From an uncultured bacterium (GTDB lineage Bacteria; Desulfobacterota; BSN033; UBA1163), in assembly GCA_938002255.1 (NCBI GenBank), contig CALLAL010000033.1:1-38809 (forward strand): a stretch of 38,809 bases of DNA, written 5' to 3'. Below, piece by piece: positions 24,415-32,690 of the stretch. The stretch's first letter is position 1. Each line of letters begins with the position of its first letter. The notes under the pieces were generated by a model. It was given only the letters and a program-made list of their open reading frames with translations, was not told where the DNA came from and ran no database searches. A program made the translations under genes and the position numbers.

Positions 24415-25344
24415 TTAGATTTTCCCCAATTTGATAGCAATTTGGCGGATGTAGTCATAATCGCTATCATTGACTTTTACATAGCCCTTATTCTTTTCCC
24501 ATTTCGCCTCAAATTGTTTGAAGGCTTCTGGGGCTTTCTGGGGCATATTTAAAAATGCCTGCTGAATCTTTTGGATCAGCGAACTATCTAAATCCCCACG
24601 CGCAGCAACAGGCGACCGTGGAATTGGCGCCGATTTCCAGATGACCAGGACTTCTTCCTTTGTGGTTAGCCCTTTGTCGATCACCCGCTGGAGTCCTCCT
24701 TCCCACGTCGCTCCTATATCAACCTTGCGGGCTTTAACGGCAAGAACAGAAGCATCATGACCGCCTGCAAAAATGATCTCTTTGAAATCTTTATCTACTT
24801 GAATCCCCATCGCTTCTAATCCTCCTCGAGGAATCAGATGTCCTGACGTGGAAGCCGGATCCACAAAGGAAACCGTTAGCTGTTTCGATCTGGCTTTGAC
24901 ATCCTCCATGGTTTTCAATCCACTATCCCTGTGTGTAATAAAAACGCTGTGATAGGTGGCCAGCTTCCCATCTCCCTCACTCCCTCCGATGATGGCCACA
25001 GCATTAGCCCGTTTGGCCGCCAGCACATAAGAGAAAGGACCGAAATAGGCAACGTCGATCTTTTTCGATCGCATTGCTTCTACGACAGCCGTATAGTCCG
25101 TGGCTTTAAACTCTTCGATCTTCATCCCCAGCTCCTTTTCAAGATACTGCTTGGCGGGCGCAAAAGCTCGTATCATCTCCTCAATATCCTCGGCTGGAAT
25201 TAAAGCCAATCGAAGAACCCTTGGGTAAGATTGACCCCAAGAAGGTCCCACCAGGAGAGTCAACACGCAGAGAAAAATACCAAACCAGATCCCAAACATT
25301 ACCATGCGCTTACCTTTTTTTTGAACTCTTCCTCGTTTACTCAT
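24415..25344 (-). CDS. phnD: Phosphonate-binding protein PhnD
   Basis: A 309-residue periplasmic solute-binding protein, first gene of the operon. After a Lys/Arg-rich N terminus a signal peptide spans about 13-38 (to GPSWGQS). Family stretches: RLALIPAEDIEEM, KIDVAYFGPFSYVLA, SFVDPASTSGHLIPR (binding of the phosphonate head by the Ser/Thr cluster) and FAGGHDASVLAVKARKVDIG. AAAGGAGGCGG precedes the ATG. Pho-box-like repeats lie about 80-95 bp upstream. Confidence 0.94.
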   Translation of the reverse strand: MSKRGRVQKKGKRMVMFGIWFGIFLCVLTLLVGPSWGQSYPRVLRLALIPAEDIEEMIRAFAPAKQYLEKELGMKIEEFKATDYTAVVEAMRSKKIDVAYFGPFSYVLAAKRANAVAIIGGSEGDGKLATYHSVFITHRDSGLKTMEDVKARSKQLTVSFVDPASTSGHLIPRGGLEAMGIQVDKDFKEIIFAGGHDASVLAVKARKVDIGATWEGGLQRVIDKGLTTKEEVLVIWKSAPIPRSPVAARGDLDSSLIQKIQQAFLNMPQKAPEAFKQFEAKWEKNKGYVKVNDSDYDYIRQIAIKLGKI

Positions 25345-25405
25345 AACCGCCTCCTTTGAATGAATGGTTTTAAATCTGACCTCATCCTACAACCCTCATA
25401 TGACA

Positions 25406-25439
25406 ATTTCGTGGAGGAGAGATGAAATTTTTGTGAATC
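25406..25439 (-). promoter_or_regulatory. Pho-box-like promoter of the phn operon
   Basis: On the minus strand GATTCAC (25439-25433) and ATTTCAT (25428-25422) are separated by AAAA. After 10 bp comes CGAAAT (25411-25406), only 3 of 6 to TATAAT. The second heptamer and the following bases (ATTTCATC, then TC.CTCCA) repeat nearly the same sequence as the phoA box, which supports a shared regulator despite the poor -10. Confidence 0.5.
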
Positions 25440-25461
25440 GGGCGTATTCCAACAAATAGCG

Positions 25462-25490
25462 ATGACACAAAATCTTCACAAGAACTTCGT
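25462..25490 (+). promoter_or_regulatory. 11-bp-period repeats facing the sugar-pathway operon
   Basis: ATGACAC (25462-25468) and TCTTCAC (25473-25479) are separated by AAAA, with a weaker third unit ACTTCGT (25484-25490). They resemble the phoA and phnD boxes but face rightward. Read on the other strand the same bases give TTGTG repeated 11 bp apart and the half-site GTGTCAT, so they may instead serve phnD. TAAAAT (25512-25517) is a possible -10 for the rightward operon. Confidence 0.35.
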
Positions 25491-25553
25491 CTTAAAGCCA
25501 CAAAAAGGCAGTAAAATAAGTGACCAATCCAATAGCTAAGGGATGAGGAAAGA

Positions 25554-26510
25554 ATGGCTCGCAGGAAAATTCTCTTCATCGGCGGATCGTTGAATCAAAC
25601 GACCATGATGCATCAGATTGCCCAACACCTATCGGACTATGAATGTTTTTTTACACCTTTTTACGCCGATGGCCTGGTCGGCTACGCAGCCAAAAGAGGC
25701 TGGGCGAATTTCTCCATTCTGGGGGGGCCGATGAAGCAGTCAACCGAAGCCTATTTAGAACAGTACCGACTTCCAATAGATCGTGGGGGAGCAAGTCACT
25801 CCTATGATTTAGTTCTTACCGGTTCAGACCTTCTGATTCAGAAAAACATCAAAAATAAAAAAATCATTCTTGTCCAGGAAGGAATGACAGACCCTGAAAA
25901 CCTCATGTATCATTTGGTGAAATGGTTCAAGCTACCCCGATTTTTCGCGAGCACCTCGACCAATGGTCTGTCCAATGCCTACCACCGGTTCTGTGTCGCT
26001 TCGGAAGGGTACAAGGAGTTGTTCACCCGAAAAGGGGCTGATCCTTCCAAAATCGTTGTCACGGGCATCCCGAATTTCGATAACGCCATCCAATATCTCG
26101 ACAACCCCTTTCCATATCGACATTATGTGCTGGTTGCGACGTCTGATGCCCGGGAAACCTTTAAATGGGATAATCGAAAAAGATGGATCAAACAGGCATT
26201 AAAAATTGCAAACGGGCGACAAGTGATTTTTAAGTTGCATCCTAATGAGAAGGTCAAAAGGGCAACCCAAGAAATCTTATCCCTGGCACCCGAGGCCCTG
26301 ATCTTCCCCGATGGAAACACCAATCATATGATTGCAAATTGTGATGTGCTCATCACCCAATATTCCTCAGTGGTCTATATCGGTCTTGCTCTCGGGAAAG
26401 AGGTCCATTCGTATTTTGACCTAAAGATGCTCAAACGCTTACTCCCGATCCAGAACGGAGGAACCTCTGCAAAGAGGATTGCAGATCTCTGCAAAGAGGT
26501 TTTGGATTAA
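25554..26510 (+). CDS. GT-B-like transferase, CDP-glycerol/capsule transferase-related
   Basis: A 318-residue cytoplasmic protein, first of a rightward operon, with GAGGAAAG before the ATG. Two Rossmann-like halves: the N-terminal half opens KILFIGGSLNQTTMM; the C-terminal half has FKLHPNEK (about residues 225-232) and NCDVLITQYSSVVYIGLALG (about 264-283). This HPNE plus Ser-Ser-rich loop pattern is seen in CDP-glycerol glycerophosphotransferases, polysialyltransferases and capsule transferases that use a CMP- or CDP-linked donor. With a cytidylyltransferase next in line, it may transfer the CMP-activated product of this operon. Acceptor unknown. Confidence 0.65.
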   Translation: MARRKILFIGGSLNQTTMMHQIAQHLSDYECFFTPFYADGLVGYAAKRGWANFSILGGPMKQSTEAYLEQYRLPIDRGGASHSYDLVLTGSDLLIQKNIKNKKIILVQEGMTDPENLMYHLVKWFKLPRFFASTSTNGLSNAYHRFCVASEGYKELFTRKGADPSKIVVTGIPNFDNAIQYLDNPFPYRHYVLVATSDARETFKWDNRKRWIKQALKIANGRQVIFKLHPNEKVKRATQEILSLAPEALIFPDGNTNHMIANCDVLITQYSSVVYIGLALGKEVHSYFDLKMLKRLLPIQNGGTSAKRIADLCKEVLD

Positions 26511-26528
26511 ATGGAAAGGAAACCAGAG

Positions 26529-27365
26529 ATGAATATCGTGATTGTGATTCAGACCCGGTGTGGTTCGACTCGATTCCCTCAAAAAGTCTTAATGCCCGTG
26601 CTTGGTAAACCTCTTTTCGTTCGGATGGTTGAGCGCGTTCAACGGGCCACCCTGTATCATCGGATTGTTGTGGCCACGACCTGGCTGCCTGAAGACGATG
26701 TGATCCAGGGCATCTGTGAACAGGAGGGATTCGATTGTTTCCGCGGCCATCCGACCGATCTCCTGGATCGACACTACCAGGCCGCTCTGCAATCCAGAGC
26801 CACCGCCATGGTCAAGATTCCTTCTGATTGTCCCTTGATTGATCCGGGGATCATCGATCAGGTGTTGAGATTTTATATCGACCATCGGGGGTTTTTCGAT
26901 TATGTGAGCAACCTTCACCCTCCCACGTTCCCTGATGGTAACGACGTCGAGGTCGTTTCGTTTGATGCTTTAGAAATCGCATGGACAGAAGCACGAAAAG
27001 ATTTTGAGCGGGAACACACCACTCCATTCCTCTGGGATCAACCTGAACGCTTCAGAATCGGCAATGTCTTCTGGGATGCGGAACGGGACTATTCCAAGAC
27101 GCACCGATGGACAATTGACTATGAAGAAGATTATCACCTGATCAAATCGATTTATGAAGTGCTCTATCCTCAAAACCCCGACTTTGGGCTCTATGAGATC
27201 CTCGATCTCCTCAACCGAAGGCCGGACCTTCGATGCCTGAATCATCAATATCTCGGAGACAGTTGGATCAAACATCATCTGGGCAGTCTGAAGACGATCT
27301 CCCAAAAGCCCTCCATGACGAGGGTAAGGGATCCTTGGGACCATGGGATCGTCTCTCAGAACTGA
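26529..27365 (+). CDS. SpsF/CMP-sugar-type cytidylyltransferase
   Basis: A nucleotidyltransferase of about 278 residues from ATG 26529 (GGAAAGG upstream; ATG 26511, directly after the previous stop, is the alternative). It opens IVIVIQTRCGSTRFPQKVL, the CTP-binding signature of acylneuraminate cytidylyltransferase and SpsF-like enzymes, and has KIPSDCPLIDP for metal and sugar contacts. It should activate a 3-deoxy-2-ketoacid or a related sugar with CTP. With a NeuB-like synthase in the same operon a CMP-nonulosonate is the likely product. The exact sugar is unknown. Confidence 0.82.
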   Translation: MNIVIVIQTRCGSTRFPQKVLMPVLGKPLFVRMVERVQRATLYHRIVVATTWLPEDDVIQGICEQEGFDCFRGHPTDLLDRHYQAALQSRATAMVKIPSDCPLIDPGIIDQVLRFYIDHRGFFDYVSNLHPPTFPDGNDVEVVSFDALEIAWTEARKDFEREHTTPFLWDQPERFRIGNVFWDAERDYSKTHRWTIDYEEDYHLIKSIYEVLYPQNPDFGLYEILDLLNRRPDLRCLNHQYLGDSWIKHHLGSLKTISQKPSMTRVRDPWDHGIVSQN

Positions 27366-27387
27366 AGCAGAAAGGAGTCGATGAACG

Positions 27388-28251
27388 GTGTATCCTTCCA
27401 TGACATCCATCCATCCCCCTTCTGGTGATTTCTCCTTAACCTACGAGGAGATTCAGCGTCTGAAAGCAAGGTCCTTTGAAGTGAGAAAATATGTCCTCCA
27501 AATGGCATCCAGGGGAGGCTGTTTCGTAGGCGCTTCCCTCTCCTGTGTGGACTTACTGGTTTATCTCTATTCAAAATTTCTTAGGATTTCAAAAAACTCT
27601 CTGGGGGATCCCAACCGTGATTATTTCTTTTTATCAAAGGGACATGCGGTACCCGCCCTCTACGGACTTTTTGCTGTCCTTGGTTTTTTAGATCCACAAC
27701 GATTGGAGAATCATCTTAAACCCAACGACTTTATCTACTGGCACCCCAACCGGAATATTCCAGGAATTGAATTTCATTCAGGTTCCTTGGGCCATTTATT
27801 GCCGATCGCCGTTGGAGTTGCCCTCGATTGCAAATTGAGAGGTCAGAGCAACCGCGTGGTCGTGCTTCTTGGCGATGGAGAATTGGATGAAGGCTCAAAT
27901 TGGGAAGCCTGTCTGATCGCCCAAGCCTATCGCCTCGATCATCTGATTCTGGTCGTGGATCGAAACGGATTTCAGGCCAACGCACCGACCGAAGCCCTGA
28001 TCCCTCTTGACCCTCTCGAAAAAAAATTTCAAGCCTTTGGGCTTTCGGAAACGACCATTGATGGACACAGCTTTATTGAAATGGAGAGAACTTTTTATAA
28101 AATTCCATTTGATCCAGGAATGCCAAACGTGGTCATTGCGGAAACGACCCGTGGCAAGGGGGTCCCCAGTCTCGAAGAGAGAGTAGATCGCTGGTTTTGT
28201 AAACTCTCTGGCGAAGAAGTGGAGCAGTTCATTCAGGAGCTTTATGGATGA
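27388..28251 (+). CDS. Transketolase-like N-terminal subunit (ThDP-binding)
   Basis: A 287-residue ThDP-dependent subunit, start GTG 27388 after AAAGGAG (ATG 27400 is further away). It holds the diphosphate motif GDGELDEGSNWEA with the later Asn (VVDRNGFQ), and FLSKGHAVPALY with the active-site His. It covers only the first half of transketolase; the next gene supplies the second. Split transketolases move a two-carbon ketol unit between sugars. Being embedded in a sugar-biosynthesis operon, this one probably builds or trims a dedicated ketose rather than serving the pentose phosphate pathway. Overlaps the next gene by 4 bp. Confidence 0.87.
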   Translation: MYPSMTSIHPPSGDFSLTYEEIQRLKARSFEVRKYVLQMASRGGCFVGASLSCVDLLVYLYSKFLRISKNSLGDPNRDYFFLSKGHAVPALYGLFAVLGFLDPQRLENHLKPNDFIYWHPNRNIPGIEFHSGSLGHLLPIAVGVALDCKLRGQSNRVVVLLGDGELDEGSNWEACLIAQAYRLDHLILVVDRNGFQANAPTEALIPLDPLEKKFQAFGLSETTIDGHSFIEMERTFYKIPFDPGMPNVVIAETTRGKGVPSLEERVDRWFCKLSGEEVEQFIQELYG

Positions 28252-29150
28252 ATTATGAGGAATGGCTGACAGCCGTCACCCTGACCGATGACCGATATGT
28301 GGTGTTGACAGCAGAAAACCGCGCAGCAATTCGGAATCTTCCGGAGGTCCTCGGAGACCGATTCATTGATACAGGAATTACAGAACAGGCCCTCATTGGA
28401 ATCGCCACAGGCCTTGCCCTTCGTGGAAGAATTCCAATCGTCCATGGCCTTGCCTCCTTTTTGACCCTCCGGGCCTATGAATTTATCCGAACCGATGTGG
28501 GGATGACCAATCTACCCGTCAAACTCGTGGGGAGCATTCCTGGTTTCCTTTCCGAGGGAAACGGCCCCACCCATCAATCGCTTGAGGATGTGGCGCTCAT
28601 GCGATCAATTCCAAACATGAGGGTCTTCTGTCCGAGCGATGAACAGGATATGATTCTTGGACTCCAGACCATTCTTCCCGATCCCTCCCCCTGGTATATT
28701 CGACACAATCCTCTTCCTTCACCCGTCAACCATGCCCCTTTTGAAATCGGCAAGGCAGAGGTGATCGCGGAAGGAAGCGAGGTGACGCTTCTCGTTTATG
28801 GAATGCTTTTCGAGCAGGCACTCATCGCTTACCAGCTTCTCCAACAGCAAGAAATGTCCGTGGGGTTGGTTAATGTTCGGACCATCAAACCCATTGATGA
28901 AGAAACCCTCCTGAAAGTTGCCCTCCAAACTCCCTGGATTGTCACACTGGAAGACCATTTCCTGACCGGCGGGCTTTTCTCAATCGTTGCCGAACTCTTT
29001 GTAAGACACCGATTATCCTGTCACGTTTTGCCCTTAGCTCTGGAAGGAAGAGGGTTTCATCCCGGTTCCCTTCCAGATCCTCTTTACCAGGAGGAGATGA
29101 CAGCAGAACAGATGGTCCAAAAAATACTTCATACCCTGAGGAGGAATTAA
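28248..29150 (+). CDS. Transketolase-like C-terminal subunit
   Basis: A 300-residue partner of the preceding subunit, with the pyrimidine-binding domain (catalytic Glu in DTGITEQALIG, about residue 46) and a C-terminal transketolase domain (VNVRTIKPIDEETLLK...EDHFLTGG). Together the two make an alpha2beta2-type enzyme. ATG overlaps the previous stop (ATGA), so equal amounts are expected. The stop is directly followed by the aminotransferase ATG, preceded by GAGGAGG. Confidence 0.87.
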   Translation: MNYEEWLTAVTLTDDRYVVLTAENRAAIRNLPEVLGDRFIDTGITEQALIGIATGLALRGRIPIVHGLASFLTLRAYEFIRTDVGMTNLPVKLVGSIPGFLSEGNGPTHQSLEDVALMRSIPNMRVFCPSDEQDMILGLQTILPDPSPWYIRHNPLPSPVNHAPFEIGKAEVIAEGSEVTLLVYGMLFEQALIAYQLLQQQEMSVGLVNVRTIKPIDEETLLKVALQTPWIVTLEDHFLTGGLFSIVAELFVRHRLSCHVLPLALEGRGFHPGSLPDPLYQEEMTAEQMVQKILHTLRRN

Positions 29151-30581
29151 ATGTCAGATCAAATCGGACTTAACGCTTTATATCCTGACATTCGAGAATC
29201 GGATCGGCTTTACAGGCGTGCCCTGGGACTTATTCCATGTGTGACGCAAACGCTGGCAAAGGGCCCTTCACAATATGTGAAGGGAGTGGCTCCAAAATTT
29301 TTGGCCCGGGGCCGTGGATCTCATGTCTGGGATGTCGACGAAAATGAATATATTGATCTCAACATGGCTATTGGCCCTGTTTCATTGGGGTATGCCTATG
29401 AGGCAGTCGATCAAGCCATCCGGAGGCAACTGGAGGATGGCATAACCTTTTCCTTGATGCACCCCCTCGAGGTGGAAGTCGCCGAACAAATTCGGGAGAT
29501 CATCCCCAATGCGGAATCGGTACGTTTCAGCAAGACAGGTGCGGAGGTCACCAGTGCCGCCATCCGTCTGGCAAGGGCCTATACGGGTCGAGAGAAGATT
29601 CTCTGTTGCGGTTATCATGGTTGGCATGACTGGTACATCGGTATCACCGACCGGAAGCGCGGGGTTCCAGAATGCCTTCAAAAGCTTATCTGCGCTTTCC
29701 AATATAATGAGATTCAAACCCTCCGGGATGCACTGGACGATCAGGTGGCGTGTGTCATCCTTGAACCCGTTCTATTCGATCCTCCAAAAGATCACTTTCT
29801 CCATCAGGTTGCTGAGCTCTGCAAAAACAACGGATCCCTTCTCATTTTCGATGAAATGTGGACGGGGTTTCGCCTGGCTTTGGGAGGGGCACAGGAATAT
29901 TTCGGGATTCAACCGGATTTAGCCTGTTATTCCAAGGCGGTGGCGAATGGCATGCCGCTTTCAATCTTAACGGGGAAAAGGGAAATCATGGAGTTACTTG
30001 AAAAAGAGGTCTTTTTCTTCACCACCTTCGGAGGCGAAGCGCTCTCCCTGGCTGCAGCCTTGGCAACCCTTTATGAAATGAAAACCAAAAATGTTCTTTC
30101 CCATATCGCCAGGCAGGGTAAAAAACTGAAGGATGGATATAATCAGATCGCTCAAACCTTGAAGATGAACTATACCCAATGCATAGGGTACGATTGTCGA
30201 AGCATGATCCTTTTTGACCCCTCTGCCGGCAACCCTCTGGAGATGAAGTCCCTTGTACAGCAGGAGATGATCAGGAGGGGGATTCTCTGGGCAGGATTCC
30301 ATAATGTCTGTTTTTCCCATACGGACGACGATGTGGAGGTCACTCTGGAGGCCTACCGACAGGTTTTGCCGATTTTGAAAGAGGCTGTGTCAACCCAAAC
30401 GGTAAGACGTCTTCTCAGGGGTGAAGTGGTCGAACCCGTCTTTAGGAAGACCCATCAGGTTTATTCCCCAGTCATAGAAAAAAAAACACCTCCCTCCTCC
30501 CAACCCTGTCCTCCCCTACCGACTCGACGTCCTTCGGATATCCAATGGGAAATCCAAAAGAATGACCATCGAGGAGGGTGA
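29151..30581 (+). CDS. Class III PLP aminotransferase, GSA-aminomutase-like
   Basis: A 476-residue pyridoxal phosphate enzyme of the glutamate-1-semialdehyde aminomutase type. PLP contacts: FSKTGAEVTSAAIRLARAYTG (shown in part), CCGYHGWHDWY, the Asp in FDEMWTGFR, and the Schiff-base Lys in CYSKAVANGMPLS. A true HemL is shorter, and a position between transketolase and SDR genes points to transamination (or amino migration) of a keto sugar. The last 50 or so residues are a Pro-rich tail (SPVIEKKTPPSSQPCPPLP) not usual for the family, probably disordered. Confidence 0.87.
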   Translation: MSDQIGLNALYPDIRESDRLYRRALGLIPCVTQTLAKGPSQYVKGVAPKFLARGRGSHVWDVDENEYIDLNMAIGPVSLGYAYEAVDQAIRRQLEDGITFSLMHPLEVEVAEQIREIIPNAESVRFSKTGAEVTSAAIRLARAYTGREKILCCGYHGWHDWYIGITDRKRGVPECLQKLICAFQYNEIQTLRDALDDQVACVILEPVLFDPPKDHFLHQVAELCKNNGSLLIFDEMWTGFRLALGGAQEYFGIQPDLACYSKAVANGMPLSILTGKREIMELLEKEVFFFTTFGGEALSLAAALATLYEMKTKNVLSHIARQGKKLKDGYNQIAQTLKMNYTQCIGYDCRSMILFDPSAGNPLEMKSLVQQEMIRRGILWAGFHNVCFSHTDDDVEVTLEAYRQVLPILKEAVSTQTVRRLLRGEVVEPVFRKTHQVYSPVIEKKTPPSSQPCPPLPTRRPSDIQWEIQKNDHRGG

Positions 30582-30584
30582 TCC

Positions 30585-31391
30585 ATGGAATCCCCCTTTT
30601 CATTAAAGGATAAAGTGGCTGTGGTGACGGGAGGGCTCGGCCTTTTGGGAAAACAACATTGCGATGCCCTTTCGGAATTCGGGGCCCATGTGGTCGTTTG
30701 TGATCTTAACGAGGATCAGTGCCGGGCCTTTGCAAAGACACTTTCCACAGAATCAATCGGCATCGGAATCGATGTCACTGATCCAGAAACGATTAAAACC
30801 CTTGTCAAACGTGTTCTCTCTGAATATGGACGTATCGATATTCTGATCAATAATGCTGCGGTCAATGACGCCTTTGAGTCCCCTGCCCTTTCTCTTCAGA
30901 CTTCAAGGCTTGAACATTACCCACTCTCGATGTGGCAGAAAATCATGGAAGTCAATGTGACGGGCGTTTTCTTATGTTCTCAGATCATTGGAACCCAGAT
31001 GATGAAGCAGGGAAAGGGAAGTATCATTAATATCGCCTCCACCTACGGAATGGTTGGGCCCGATCAATCGATTTATCGATCTCCTGAAGGTCAGCAAACC
31101 TTCTTTAAATCTCCAGCCTATGCTGCAAGTAAAGGGGCCATTCTCGCATTGACAAGGTTCTTGGCTACCACCTGGGGAGCAACTGGCGTCCGAGTCAATG
31201 CTCTTACACCAGGGGGCGTGGAGAATCATCAGGAAGGATTCTTTATTCAGAACTATTCCCTCAAAACACCCCTGGGACGCATGGCAAGGGTAGATGATTT
31301 TAAAGGTGCCATTATCTTTTTAGCCAGTGACGCCTCCGACTATATGACAGGAGCCAACCTGGTCATTGATGGAGGCTGGACAGCCTGGTGA
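30585..31391 (+). CDS. Short-chain dehydrogenase/reductase
   Basis: A 268-residue classical SDR with NAD(P)-binding TGGLGLLG (about 16-23), NNAA (about 89), catalytic Ser in NIASTYG, and YAASK. The C terminus IDGGWTAW is typical. It oxidises or reduces a hydroxyl or keto group, here probably on the sugar made by this operon. It lies 3 bp after the aminotransferase gene with GGAGGGTG as ribosome site. Confidence 0.9.
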   Translation: MESPFSLKDKVAVVTGGLGLLGKQHCDALSEFGAHVVVCDLNEDQCRAFAKTLSTESIGIGIDVTDPETIKTLVKRVLSEYGRIDILINNAAVNDAFESPALSLQTSRLEHYPLSMWQKIMEVNVTGVFLCSQIIGTQMMKQGKGSIINIASTYGMVGPDQSIYRSPEGQQTFFKSPAYAASKGAILALTRFLATTWGATGVRVNALTPGGVENHQEGFFIQNYSLKTPLGRMARVDDFKGAIIFLASDASDYMTGANLVIDGGWTAW

Positions 31392-31421
31392 CGTAAACCC
31401 AAATCAAAAAGGAGACCACAT

Positions 31422-32354
31422 ATGAATACCAGTATGGGTATGAGAAAAATAAGGGTTCACTCTCATTGGATAGGGGATGGAGAGCCGGTCTTTGTGATCG
31501 CAGAAATTGGAATCAATCACAACGGTTCGCTCGACATCGCTAAAAAATTGATCGACGGCGCGATCTTTGCCGGTTGTAATGCAGTAAAATTCCAGAAAAG
31601 GACTCCTCTCCTTGCTGTTCCAAAACATCAGTGGTTTATTGAACGCGATACCCCTTGGGGACGCATGACCTATATCGACTATCGGAAGAAAATAGAATTT
31701 GAAATGGAGGAGTACAAAGAGATTGACCGTTACTGTCGGCTCCGCGGAATTCTCTGGTTTGCTTCTTGCTGGGACGAGGTGGCCCTCGATTTCATGGAAC
31801 GGTTTGATCCTCCCCTCTACAAAGTCCCATCTGCCTGTTTGACTGACAGGCGTCTTCTCCTCCGAATGAGATCAACTGGAAAACCGATCATCCTGTCTAC
31901 CGGCATGTCTACCGAAGAAGAAATTGAGGAAGCCGTAAAGATCATTGGGCAGGACCGTTTGCTGATTGCCCATACCACGTCGTCCTATCCTTGCAGATTG
32001 GAAGAGTTAAATCTGCGAATGATTCTGACCCTCAAAGAGAGGTTTCCTTTGAATCCAATTGGGTATTCAGGCCATGAAACAGGTCTGGTTCCTACCTGGG
32101 CAGCCGTGACGATGGGAGCTTCTTTTGTTGAAAGGCACATCACTCTTGATCGGGCGATGTGGGGAACCGACCAGGCCGCCTCTGTCGAAATCATTGGGCT
32201 TCATCGGTTGGTTTCCAATATTCGAGATATCGAAAAGTCTTTAGGAGACGGAATCAAAAGAGTTTATGAAAGTGAGTTAGAAGTGCGAAAAAAGCTTCGA
32301 CGCGCCCGGGTGGTGCATGAAGAGAGAACAGAGCCAGAGGTCTCTCTTCAATGA
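31422..32354 (+). CDS. NeuB-like nonulosonate synthase lacking the SAF domain
   Basis: A 310-residue PEP-condensing TIM barrel of the sialic/legionaminic/pseudaminic acid synthase family. Signatures: VIAEIGINHNGSLDIAKKLI, AGCNAVKFQKR, LSTGMSTEEEI, HTTSSYP, IGYSGHE, and ERHITLDRAMWGTDQAAS. Family enzymes are near 345 residues with a C-terminal antifreeze-like SAF domain that covers the active site of the partner subunit; here the protein stops soon after the barrel (RKKLRRARVV...). KVPSACLTD replaces the usual KIGSGD-type stretch. A different acceptor sugar is therefore likely. AAGGAGACC precedes the ATG. Confidence 0.88.
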   Translation: MNTSMGMRKIRVHSHWIGDGEPVFVIAEIGINHNGSLDIAKKLIDGAIFAGCNAVKFQKRTPLLAVPKHQWFIERDTPWGRMTYIDYRKKIEFEMEEYKEIDRYCRLRGILWFASCWDEVALDFMERFDPPLYKVPSACLTDRRLLLRMRSTGKPIILSTGMSTEEEIEEAVKIIGQDRLLIAHTTSSYPCRLEELNLRMILTLKERFPLNPIGYSGHETGLVPTWAAVTMGASFVERHITLDRAMWGTDQAASVEIIGLHRLVSNIRDIEKSLGDGIKRVYESELEVRKKLRRARVVHEERTEPEVSLQ

Positions 32355-32689
32355 ACCCCAAAGGTGCGGGAGGAATTACGGATTGGTGTTTTCTCTTTTT
32401 AGCAGGACTTTTTGAAATTGGGTGGATCATCAGCCTCAAATATACCCATGGCTTTACCCGATGGTTTCCCATAGTTTTTTATGTGGTGTTTGGTGCAGGG
32501 GCCGCCTATTTTCTTTCTTTGGCCTTAAGATCTCTGCCCTTAAGTCTGACCTATGCCATCTGGATGGGCATCGGCATCACGGGAAGCAACCTTGTTAGCA
32601 TAACCCTCTTCAAAGAGTCTTATTCCTTCCTGCAGGTCTTCTTTATTCTCATGATCCTTTGCGGAATCATTGGATTACGATTTTCTTAG
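32351..32689 (+). CDS. SMR-family transporter, Gdx/SugE-like
   Basis: A 112-residue protein with four membrane helices. The stretch AGLFEIGWIISLKYTHGFTR, with the conserved Glu of helix 1, and YAIWMGIGITGSNLV match the Gdx (SugE) branch of small multidrug resistance proteins, known as guanidinium exporters. Its ATG overlaps the NeuB-like stop (ATGA), so it belongs to the sugar operon. SMR-like proteins also flip lipid-linked sugars, but those resemble ArnE/ArnF rather than Gdx. The N-terminal dozen residues are longer than in Gdx. Export of a metabolite or side product is possible. Confidence 0.83.
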   Translation: MNPKGAGGITDWCFLFLAGLFEIGWIISLKYTHGFTRWFPIVFYVVFGAGAAYFLSLALRSLPLSLTYAIWMGIGITGSNLVSITLFKESYSFLQVFFILMILCGIIGLRFS

Positions 32690-32690
32690 A

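Noticed and set aside
26529-32354. Phosphonate biosynthesis instead of a sugar pathway
   Set aside because: There is no PEP mutase or phosphonopyruvate decarboxylase; the ThDP enzyme is transketolase-like and the PEP enzyme is NeuB-like.
32340-32360. Guanidine riboswitch for the Gdx/SugE-like gene
   Set aside because: The gene starts inside the end of the previous gene, leaving no room for a riboswitch.
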